This document shows, one piece after another, positions 31,568 to 41,587 of a stretch of DNA of 64,000 nt. Position 1 is the first letter of the stretch. Each line of letters starts with the position of its first letter. The notes below the pieces were generated by a model. That model was not told the origin of the DNA. It made no database searches and saw only the letters and a program-made list of their open reading frames with translations. The stretch is from positions 47,213 to 111,212 of the forward strand of contig MU128957.1 in the NCBI GenBank assembly GCA_014904985.1. The letters run 5' to 3'. Made by a program: the position numbers and the translations under genes. The stretch is from Hydnum rufescens UP504 (Eukaryota; Basidiomycota; Agaricomycetes; Cantharellales; Hydnaceae).

Positions 31568-33804
31568 ACCACACACCCGCTGGTGTGGGTGTGTGGTCAT
31601 AAGGTAAGTTTTGTCTCAGTAAATACAATAGCACAAAGGAGTAGTGCAAGCTACTCTTTTTGCACTGCCATGAATTTTTATACTAATGTAGCCTCTATTC
31701 CTCCAGATCAAAACCAAAACAACAAATGACAGGCTGCCCAATGAGTGAGCCCAGGAACCACACCCACTGTGGTGGGTGTGGTACTATTTAATGTGAGTCT
31801 CCCCCCCCCCTAATAGATGCAGCTGTGCAAAAAGAGCAGTGAAAGCTGCTCTTTTGGTGTTGCTTTTAATTTTGTAACTAATTATATTTTATTCTAGGTA
31901 TTGCCATAAATGAAGACCCAAGCAGCAAGCCTGCCCACAAAGGAGACCCATGAATGAAGAGACAAACCACACACCTGCTACCATGGGTGTGTGGTTCTAT
32001 CTATACAAGGCATGTAACACACCCCTGACAACACAAAAAGAACCAGTGAAAGCTGCTCTTTTTGCATTGCTTTTAATTCTTTTTAACTAATGATTTTTTA
32101 TTCTAGATATCATCACAAATAAAGAGCCATGAAACAACCCCTCAACAGAACAAAAACACCCCCACAAATGATGATGCAGCATGGAGAGAACCACACATCT
32201 GCAGTAGTGGGTGTGTGGTTCTATACTGGTATGTAATGTACCCCTGATGATGCAAAAAGAGCAGTGAAAGCTGCTCTTTTTGCATCACTTTTAATTTTTT
32301 AACTAATGATTTTTTATTCTAGGTACAGTATTGTCACAAATGAAGACCAAAGACCCACAAAGCAAGCCCCCCCACAATGATAACATGCCCACAGAGGGGA
32401 CCCCCAAATGATGATGTCCCACACAAAGAGACAAACCACACACCCACTTTGGCAGGTGTGTGGTAATTTTAAGGTGAGCATATAACCATGCAAAAGGAGG
32501 TCCCTGAAGGTCCAAATGAAGGGAAACACTTCTATGCAAGTGGTAATGGCTCCAAGTGCAGGTTCCTTTGTGTGCTAAGCACTATATCTTGTTCATTATT
32601 CACAAGCTGAATCTTTTTCTTGTTTTCAGTTTGGGTCCATCCTCTGATATGCCCACAATGGCTCAATGCTCATGACTCTGCCCTTGCATAACATGCTGTA
32701 CTGGTGATATATCAAGCACACTAAGGTACTGTGCTTAATTAATATATAAATGCAGTAAGTTGCCATCTGGAAAGACACCATGGGGATAGACCAGGCAGGC
32801 CCCAACATCTAAAATAATAGATACAACATCCTGCCACACCCAGGATTCAAACCCAGGAGCTTTTGAAGTGTGAGGAACTCCAGATGCTCTGGCTATCTAG
32901 GCTAACTTAACTTGCTTGCAATACTGCTCCAAAAGTGACCTATATACCCTGTCTGGTTTGAAAGCCTGCCACATTCCTGAGTGCACTGTATAACCATGTA
33001 CAATTAAATTAGTGCTCTACAGCTGCTGTATCTTTTAGTTCATACCACTTGATATTAAGCAAGTGGTATTTCAGTCAGTTGCAATAAATACAGGGGGATT
33101 GTGAGCACAGTGCTATTTGACCTCCATGTCATCTTCCCTGACATCATCCCCCACTCAACCAATACCCATAACCACACACCCCATAACTGCATTTATGAAA
33201 CCCATACATGTGAAATGAAATCCCATACCCATGTGATGAAAACCTATACCCACATGATACCTGCATGACACATTATGGTTAATTTGTAATAGGGTGAGTC
33301 ACCCCCTTTTGAATGCAGCTAATGTAGTATTTTCAGGATTAAATGTAAATACTAAATATTAGATAATATAATAAATAATTCCTGGTATGGGAATTCCCAA
33401 TATTTAAATGGCAGTGATGGAAATGGTAGTCCCACCCATTTGGCTGGTACTGTGGTACTGATAAATCCTGATATATCAGGCATGGTAAGTTACCATGTGG
33501 TAGTTAGCAGGCTTCATATATTAATTAACACTGGTATGATACTGTGTTTGATATATCTATACTACAACATGGCCTGATCATTACATAAAAAGAGCAGCAC
33601 CAGGCACTCTTCTAGCACAACTTCCTTATGAATTTTTCCAACATATTTTCCATATCTAAATCATGGAAACCCATCTGAACCCTGGCCTGTGATAATGGAA
33701 AACTGGGCACCATGCATACACCATGGTGGGTGTGGTGATCAAAATGAGATTCCTTTAACACATTGTTGCACAAAAAGAGCAGCACCAGCTGGTCTTTTTG
33801 CACA
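31568..33804 (+). repeat. Paired-hairpin array, right arm
   Basis: The order is now B then A. B stems lie at about 31,568-31,597, 31,756-31,782, 31,965-31,996, 32,189-32,221, 32,435-32,463 and weakly 33,712-33,737. A stems lie at about 31,630-31,666, 31,825-31,860, 32,033-32,067, 32,248-32,287 and 33,768-33,804, with a weak A at 33,585. Spacing in the regular part is 209-243 bp. Each A hairpin is followed by an AT-rich 'taactaatgattttttattctag' type block. Compensating changes keep stems paired in several units. Confidence 0.8.
32826..32903 (-). other. tRNA-like pol III promoter (possible SINE or tRNA relic)
   Basis: On the minus strand an A-box-like TAGCCTAGATAGCC is followed about 40 nt later by GGGTTTGAATCC, a good B-box, in a T-arm with a single T-T mismatch. 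The acceptor stem does not pair, so this is not a working tRNA. It may be a tRNA-derived SINE head. Confidence 0.35.
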
Positions 33805-34388
33805 ACTTGTTCATTTTTTTTATTAATGCTTTATTTTCAGCTCTAGGTCCCAACATCCTAAGCTCAAAACCTCCATGAACCCCTACTCAAACCTGCTCAA
33901 GGGTACCCACATGAAAGATTATGGGGGAGCCTCTAGTGAGCTTATACAATGTATATATAATAATGAATAATGAATAATGATATGGTAATCAATGTTGACA
34001 AAGAGGACCACTGAAATAGGAAAGTGAAGGAACCAAATAATCCCCAATATATGACATCCTGGTATGATATATCAACCCATATATGATGTCTGGGTACTGG
34101 TAACTCCCAGGCTTGATGTATCAAGGTAAGTTACCAGGTTCTTATCCATCATCTTTCAGCATGGGCTGAAATGATTAGTAATATTTCCTGTTACTATCCC
34201 AGGAAGCTCATGGGATAGCATGAATTATGTCTGGAGCCTGCTGGGGTTTTAGCATATAATCTTTTGGCCAGGGCTGAGTACATGAGAGATCCAAACCATA
34301 ACTGAACCAAATGGAAAAATGAGCAAAACCTGACCAGAATGAGACCTGAATTTGGTCAGGTTACAGTTTGAACTTGAGTTTCTGTGGT

Positions 34389-34793
34389 TCAAACTGTAAC
34401 TTTGGCAATCATAGCAGGGATATTCATCCTCTTTTTGTATATGTAGCAGCTATGGTCATTGTACAGGTGGTCTTGGGAACAGTTGATGTATTTGATGGAA
34501 GAATCATCAGGGTGGTCAAGAGTCAAATTCTCTCTGGTGCCATATTTAAGGCAGCAGGCATCTGTCCAGTCTTTAGTATGATGCACCATTGAGCTACAAG
34601 AGGCATAATAAAAAGTGCTTTTCTTTTCTTCATATGCTGAAGTCATCATTTGATTACCTAGGCAGCCAAATATTCCAGCATCCAGGAATTGTTGTGCTTT
34701 TGTAGAGTCATCAATTGTGAAAACCAGTGTTGAATTGTCTTTGTTGCAGCTCTTGACAAGCCATGTGGGGGGCATGATGGGAATATATTCCAA
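34389..34793 (-). pseudogene. LINE-type gag (ORF1) zinc-knuckle remnant
   Basis: The 134-residue minus-strand frame has a 'TLVFTIDDSTKAQQFLDAG' stretch followed by three Cys/His clusters spaced like the CCHC knuckles of fungal Tad-type LINE ORF1 proteins. Several expected Cys positions are Tyr or Trp, as expected from G-to-A decay. The endonuclease and RT are absent. The right end of a fold-back family 1 copy abuts it at about 34,411. The assignment is tentative. Confidence 0.4.
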
Positions 34794-35449
34794 ATTCCAA
34801 TCCTATATGTGTTAGTGAGGGTCTCAACAATATACAATGGTTGATAAGTGGTGGGGATCCCATCTATAATTTCATCATTAGGACATTGTCAAGTTTTACC
34901 TTGAAAAGTTGTTTGTCAGGCAAGTACACATAGGAGGAAAATTAGGTCATTAGGGTTGACATTGACAATGGACATGATGGTGGTCCTTGCTCCTGTGACA
35001 ACAATATTATCAGTGGTGCTCATTTAAATATCCATGATACCATGGTTCTTGCTGAGACCTGCATGGTGGAGGGCCTCATTAGTCACATAGGATATTCTCA
35101 TTGAATTTTCTGTGGGAGATGGGGAGTTTAGTATTATTTCTAGATGAGATTATGAGATGAGCAGGGTGATTTCATTATGTAGGTAGAGTTGGGGTTCTGG
35201 GGATAGGAATTGCTTCACAAGAGGGGTGCTTGGGGAGCAATTTGGGTCTGGGAGCATTAGCAGCACTAGCATAGGAGAAATAGTCTAACAGGACTGAGGG
35301 GTTTATGCTGGGGTACCTAAGGAAATGAGAGGGTGGAGGGGATGGATATATGGGCAGGTGGGGATGGTAGGGGTTTCTACTACATAAAATGTGAGAAACC
35401 AAAGGGAAGATTTGGGTTTTGATACTCAAAACCTTGCCTTAATATGCCA

Positions 35450-36300
35450 AGGTGAATAGGTACCTATCTTTTACTTAGTTGGAAATTCCTGGAGCCTTTT
35501 TAGAACAGTACTAAGATAGGTGGCTACCTGTGCTGGCAATAAGAGTGTTTGAGACAAACTGTCTCAGGACTATTCAAGTGAGTAAGGTTTAGAAGAGAGG
35601 ACTATACTGTCCTCAAGCAGTTGCTGGGTGATAGAAGAGAGGAGCTGCCAGTCCCCAAGATGGGTTTGTGTCAAGAAACTGAGGGATTTGGCTATTCTCA
35701 GATTCACAGATAGGTGTCAGGTATGCCTCAGAGTTCACTTTCTTTGTGCCAGCTGGTTATGAAGCTGAGTCCACAGAGATCTTACAAGGTCTAGGTGTTG
35801 ATGGGGGAATACCTTCACAGAGCTTCACAAAAGCTCTGTTAGCTTAGTAAAGAAACTCTCACACTGGAGTCATGAATCTGAAATTTTGAGGGATGTTATA
35901 AATGTATTTGGATGAACTAAGCATGAGTTTTCAGGGCAATTGTATGGATGGAAGGCTCTGAGGAGTTAATTGTAACTTTGGGGGGAGTGCTATGGAGCAG
36001 TGGCCAAATGGAGTCCAATTAGGCTGATATTTGGTAGGTGGACTCCCCATATATATATTAGACTAGTGGCATAATATTAGAGCCACCTCTGCTCTACATC
36101 TTATGTAATTCACTTTTGATCCTCTTCCCCCTCCCCCTCAATTTCAGCCACTTCCACACATCCAATTCATTCCATTTTTGGATATAGTTAGTGAAATAAT
36201 ATTTCAAGCCCATTCCACTTGGCTTGGGTCTGATGTGGAGTGATTCACATTCATAGTGGGGTTTTGTTCCCTTTTCTGCCTGCTAAGGGAGTTGAATGCC
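35450..36300. other. No recognisable gene
   Basis: AT-rich, CpG-poor sequence. A G-rich tract near 35,980 followed by TGCTATGGAG could mark a polypurine tract and LTR start, but no partner is seen. Confidence 0.35.
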
Positions 36301-36321
36301 TAGAAGTGAACCAAATAAGCT

Positions 36322-36850
36322 GATTTTTGGCACATATTTGGTCAGTTATATGACCATACTCCATGTCAATTTTCAAGTCCATACCTTGTCTGTAGGGAGA
36401 GTAAATCAATTTTCAATGTTCAGACCTGTTTGCCTCATATCTCTATAACTACTGAACAGATCTAGCTGAAATTTTGATATAATCTTCGCCTAAGCAGTAT
36501 CTAGTCAGATGCCAATTTTCAGAATGAACCACTCAGTGCTTCTGGTACCTATTGTCCAGTTCACTCCCTTACAGTGGATGGATTCTGATGATTTTTGGCA
36601 GATGATTAGTACAACATATTGCTATACTCTGTGAAAATTTTCAAGTCCCCAGCTATTTTGTAGGGGGAGGAAATAAAATTTTAATGTCCAGACTTGTTTG
36701 CCTCACATCTCAATAACCACTGCATGAATTGGGCTGAAATTTTGATATGTTTTTCACCCAAATAGTATATAATTGTGTGCCAAAGTTCAGAATGATCAGC
36801 TCAGTGCTTATTTCCCAGAAAGTTCTGGTGGTTCCAGTACTGTTTTTACT
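36322..36850. repeat. 268-bp diverged tandem duplication
   Basis: Two units, from about 36,322 and 36,590, share 'gatttttggca', 'ttttcaagtcc', 'cttgtttgcctca'-type and 'gctgaaattttgatat' blocks in the same order at a 268-bp offset. No coding sequence. Confidence 0.7.
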
Positions 36851-37067
36851 GCTCTTATTGTTTCAGACACTAACCATTGGCCCTGAGACTGTGTTTTCCA
36901 CTCTGTAAGGGTCTTTAAGGGTCCATCTATAGCTAAATATTTTGGATGTACTTCATCCAATTTCTGCATTTAGGCTTTTTTTAAATAGGAATCACCATAT
37001 TATGTAATGGGATACTATCCAAAGTTATTATGGAATATTATCTAATGCACCCTTCTCTACTGGTCTA

Positions 37068-37656
37068 TGGTTGCTGAAGTTAGGTTACAAACCCTGGAAA
37101 CCTGAGTTTGAACCTGAACCTGACCTGTGGTCAGGTTCAGGTTTTGCCCTCATGGGTGATTTCAGGTTTTGGGCCCCCATGTTTTCAGGTTCAGGTCAGG
37201 TTCAGGTTTACCCCAGGTTCAAACTTGATATCATGAGCCCCTTCAGACATGAGAAATATCTGAGCTGAACACTGATTTTAACCATAATCCAGAATGAGTC
37301 ATCAATTCTGGCAAGTTCCAGAGTTATGTAAGCAGGTTCCTTGGTGGAGAAATAGGTTACTTTGAACTGAAGTTAAACATAAAACCTCATGCAAAGTTTA
37401 TATTGACTATACATAGTCTATGTATAGACTATGTATAGTCAATATAAACTTTGCATGAGGTTTTATGTTTAACTTCAGTTCAAAGTAACCTATTTCTCCA
37501 CCAAGGAACCTGCTTACATAACTCTGGAACTTGCCAGAATTGATGACTCATTCTGGATTATGGTTAAAATCAGTGTTCAGCTCAGATATTTCTCATGTCT
37601 GAAGGGGCTCATGATTTCAGGTTTGAACCTGGGTTAAACCTGAACCTGACCAGCAA
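37068..37656. mobile_element. Fold-back element family 1, copy 2
   Basis: A palindrome centred near 37,420, closely matching 9,054-9,774 (same inner arms and AACCTGA-rich outer arms). The left end TGGTTGCTG is preceded by TA (37,066-37,067). The right arm has lost about 130 bp of its outer part and ends CAGCAA next to TA (37,657-37,658). Confidence 0.78.
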
Positions 37657-39777
37657 TAATTCCAATGATGAACATCTCAAATTACACATTGCAAGTAGAC
37701 TAAAATCTCCAGAATGCCAGTGGACCTGGATTGTGGACTCAGGGGCATCTGCCCACATGTCCTCACAGCATGACTGGTTCACTTCTTATCAGGAGATCTG
37801 TCCTCCATGCTGTGTTTGGCTAGGGGACAACTGTTATATCAAGGCAGTGGGAAAAGGCCAAATAACTGTCAATATGAATACTGGGAATGGCACACTTGTA
37901 CCTGCCATTTTTCAATCCATTCTCCATGTCCCCAATCTAAATGTGAACTTGCCTTCTGTGCAACAACTCAGCTGCTCTGGCTGTTGTAAGCAGGAAAGAA
38001 TGGGATCAATCCAGCTACAGTCCATGTCATTAAGTTGTGGACAAAGGAGGGAACCACAGAATTAATCCAAGTGTTCAGCTTGAGTGAAAAGGGTCTTTTT
38101 GGAACAGGGGAAAATTGCTGAGCCAACAAAGCCCAAGCAATTAAGTGAGAATGTGTGTTTGTGTCAAATTACCACACCCTAAGAATCTCTTCTTGAGACC
38201 TTAGTCAAAGTGTAGTTAAAATTCGCTTTTTGTAGTGAGAAATCACCCAGGGACCAGCAGCTGTTCAAGGAGCTTCAAACTGGAGGGAGGGGGAGAACTA
38301 CTGAATTTGTGTGCTAGCTGCACCTAATATACAATCCAGACTTCAACTCAATAAAAAGTGAAAAAGTCGGACTTAAGGGACATATAGAGAAAAAGAAATG
38401 AAGTTAAAATCTTCAAAACTGATGGAGATATTCCAATTTCAAGATAAAAGGGGAGATTGACACATTACATGCTATTCCTCCTTCAATTCTGGACAAGTTC
38501 CCTTAAGAAAAGGTGGAATAGGTCGCCCTGAGGGTCTTCTCCATTGGACATAAGAGGGCCAGAAGTAATTTGCTATTTTGGATGGTGGAGCAAAGGGGGA
38601 GTCATGGGGAGGGAGTTGTCTTGTGAAAAATGGAGTTTATATCTGCTCATTTTTCCCTTGGTACCTTTCGATGTGCATTTTTAACAGATTTCAGGGCATG
38701 GTACTCGCAAACAAATCCAATAATAATTGGCTTCAAAAATCAAGAAATACTCCTTCAGAGTATGAATCATAGAAAGATAATGGTATAGGGACCGCATTTT
38801 TGATCTGTTCATTTTGTTTTTGGTACCGTTCAATAGGCACAATTCATATATTTCTGGGAGCTGTCATTCCGAGTCGATCCGATCAAAACTGACAGATAAA
38901 TTCAAAAAATACTCCTTGAGAGTAGTGCAGTCCCTTTCTGGATCATGTGATGGATTCACAAGTCCAGAATCAGAACTAGGCCCAGTCCATGTCATTACAT
39001 AATCACAATCTGTCACCCTTAAGGCAGTAAGATGACTTGGAAAAACAGGCAAGTCATACAGTCTTGAAGAAAGATGGCTAGTTGAATTGCCTTGTCCAAA
39101 TAAATTGGACTTGAGGTAGGGCATAAACTGCCCCTTTTTGAGGAGGACTGTTGAATTCCAACAGACAGTCGATAAATTGACTGGTGTTCATGATAAATGA
39201 ATGAGGTGATATCATGAGTTGGTAAGGGGTAGGAATCCAATAGATTCTTGAATAAATGAATGATGGAATTAAATGGGTGGGGTGACAAGTAATTGATTCA
39301 TTTGTAAGGAATTTAGACCTCCGATGAGGATTTTATGGTGCAGGGATTCATCCCTCCAACACTGTTCAACTCAATTCACAGAAACTAAATGCATAATCTG
39401 GAATGCAGAAAACAAAGTTGTTGGCCAAGCCCCCCTTGACAAAAACCTCTATGTGCTCCAAGTTCTAGTCCACACAGAGGAGTGAGTATGTGTCAGTACC
39501 ATCCATATCTTGGATGAATATGGACTTGCCATTGGCTCAATGTCCCCATGCACATCCATCAAGACCTGGCACCAGCAATTAGGGTACACTCATTATGAGG
39601 CTATCCACAATATGAACCTTGTTAAGGGTATGGATATCTTACCTGGAACAAAGGAACCCTCAACAGTCTGTAAACCATGTGTTGAAGGAAAGCATATATG
39701 TGCCCCTATCCCAAAGGAGACCTCCACATGTGCCAACACTGTACACAGTCATATATTCTCCAATGTTTGGGGCCTGA
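37657..39777 (+). pseudogene. Third copia-type fragment: protease and pre-integrase
   Basis: The piece 37,660-37,984 encodes a copia protease with WIVDSGASAHM and the downstream 'ILHVPNLNVNLPSV' block. The piece 39,370-39,777 encodes the GAG-pre-integrase zinc region (WHQQLG, then CKPCVEGKH). The two are separated by the 1.38-kb solo-LTR-like insertion at 37,985-39,361. A stop at about 39,484 interrupts the second piece. Homology ends at 39,777, where the next palindrome starts. The remaining domains are missing. Confidence 0.7.
37985..39361. mobile_element. Solo-LTR-like insertion, copy 2 (1,377 bp)
   Basis: The ends TGTAAGCAGG...CTCCAACA are flanked by CTGT on both sides (37,981-37,984 and 39,362-39,365). 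It has the same family and length as 19,182-20,536 and interrupts copia coding sequence, which proves that it is an insertion. Confidence 0.65.
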
Positions 39778-40784
39778 CTATTATTATGCACAAAGGCAGT
39801 CCATTGTTCTGCATAGGAACAGTCTAATGTTCTGCACAGGGGCATTCTATTATTGTGCACAAAGGCATTTTATTGTTCTGCATAGGGGCATTCTATTGTT
39901 ATGTACAAAGGCATTCTGTGGTTATGGATACCCCCTTGTCAAGGGTTTCCTGAGGGGTCCAAAACATATATAAGGGGGTATTTTCACCTTGATTCCTCAC
40001 CTCCTCACCCTCCCACAGTCTTCACTGCCAAAGCTTCACTCCTTCCACTATTCCTTTAGTCATTTTCCTAAGTCCCTCCAAGTACTTCCACCCTACTATG
40101 TCTTCACCTTTGTGTGAGTAAGTATTCAACTTTGCTCTTAATTCTGTTTTTAGCCCTTGACCTATCCCAGAGGATACCTCCTGAGATTGTTTAGATGTTC
40201 ATTGTGCAGAGCTTGGCTGTTCTCCCAGCCATAACTCACATGAATGTCCTAAACAATTTCAAACTGGTGTGTAGACTCTACACACCAGTTTGAAATTGTT
40301 TAGGACATTCATGTGAGTTATGGCTGGGAGAACAGCCAAGCTCTGCACAATGAACATCTAAACAATCTCAGGAGGTATCCTCTGGGATAGGTCAAGGGCT
40401 AAAAACAGAATTAAGAGCAATCATAGGCAAAGTTGAATAATTACTCACACAAAGGTGAAGACATAGTAGGGTGGAAGTACTTGGAGGGACTTAGGAAAAT
40501 GACTAAAGGAATAGTGGAAGGAGTGAAGCTTTGGCAGTGAAGACTGTGGGAGGGTGAGGAGGTGAGGAATCAAGGTGAAAATACCCCCTTATATATGTTT
40601 TGGACCCCTTAGGAAACCCTTGACAAGGGGGTATCCATAACCACAGAATGCCTTTGTACATAACAATAGAATGCCCCTATGCAGAACAATAAAATGCCTT
40701 TGTGCACAATAATAGAATGCCCCTGTGCAGAACATTAGACTGTTCCTATGCAGAACAATGGACTGCCTTCATGCATAATAATAG
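39778..40784. mobile_element. 1-kb palindrome with a TATA-like box in each arm
   Basis: Arms of about 500 bp meet at about 40,276. Each arm has ACATATATAAGGGGG (about 39,964 and its complement near 40,590) and ends in short CATTCTATTGT-type repeats. The two TATA-like boxes point inward. It could be two head-to-head LTR-like pieces or a fold-back transposon. No coding sequence. Confidence 0.7.
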
Positions 40785-41045
40785 ACCCCCTTTGTACATA
40801 ACAATAGAATACCCCTGTCTAGAACAATGGACTGCCCATATGGAGAACAATGGACTGCCCCCATGCAGAACAATGAACTGCCTTTGTGCACAATAATAGA
40901 ACCCCTTTGTACATAACAATAGAATACCCCTGTGCAGAACAATAAAATGCCTTTGTGTACAATAATAGAATGCCCCTATGAAGAACCATAGAACCCCTTT
41001 GTACATAACAATAGAGTGCTTTTATGCACAACAATAGAATTCCCC
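40640..41045. repeat. Short tandem repeat of AGAACAAT...TGCC units
   Basis: Irregular units of roughly 20-45 bp built from 'gcagaacaat', 'aatgcctttgtgca', 'caataatagaat' and 'gcccctat' words. Inverted counterparts lie at 39,780-39,920. From about 41,050 to 41,340 no gene is recognised. Confidence 0.65.
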
Positions 41046-41587
41046 TATCAAGGGTTGCAGTAAGAGATATGATCTGTTCAATCACACATGCACCTTTGGT
41101 CTGAGATTGGCATGAAACTGGTTGGCTATGGTAATCTCTTTGAGCCTTAATCTGTAAATAACTGATAGAGCAATTGCCCAGCTTCATTTCAGCCTCCTCC
41201 ATGTCTTTGTGTATAGGTACATAGCTTTCTTTCCTTTCTTGGATTTTCCTGAATTTCCTGTTCTCTCCTGTGCTTTGGATATATATCCATGTCATAGCTA
41301 TGGGTAATCCCAAAGTGGAGAAGTTTTAGCCCTAGAGACCTTGTCAACAGATGAAAACATCAAGTTGCACGATACGGGGCGACGCAATCTTTTCAAGCGC
41401 GCGGAAGACTTTGTGTTCCGTGAATTCCCTGTCCCCATCTAGGTAGTAGAGGACTCCGAAGGAAACACGACAAATGCGAAAGATGGTATGGTAATCGAGA
41501 TCGTTTGATCTAGTGGATAGTACAGGATATTGCCTAGCGCTACACTCGTTTTCTCACATCAATTTACCCAGACCAGAAAAGAAGATA

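Noticed and set aside
24786..33804. Hairpin array as a CRISPR array or as Helitron 3' ends
   Set aside because: The context is eukaryotic and unit spacing is 200-330 bp with no uniform spacers. Helitron 3' hairpins lie 10-12 nt from CTRR, whereas here a CTAG lies about 35-45 nt from the stem.
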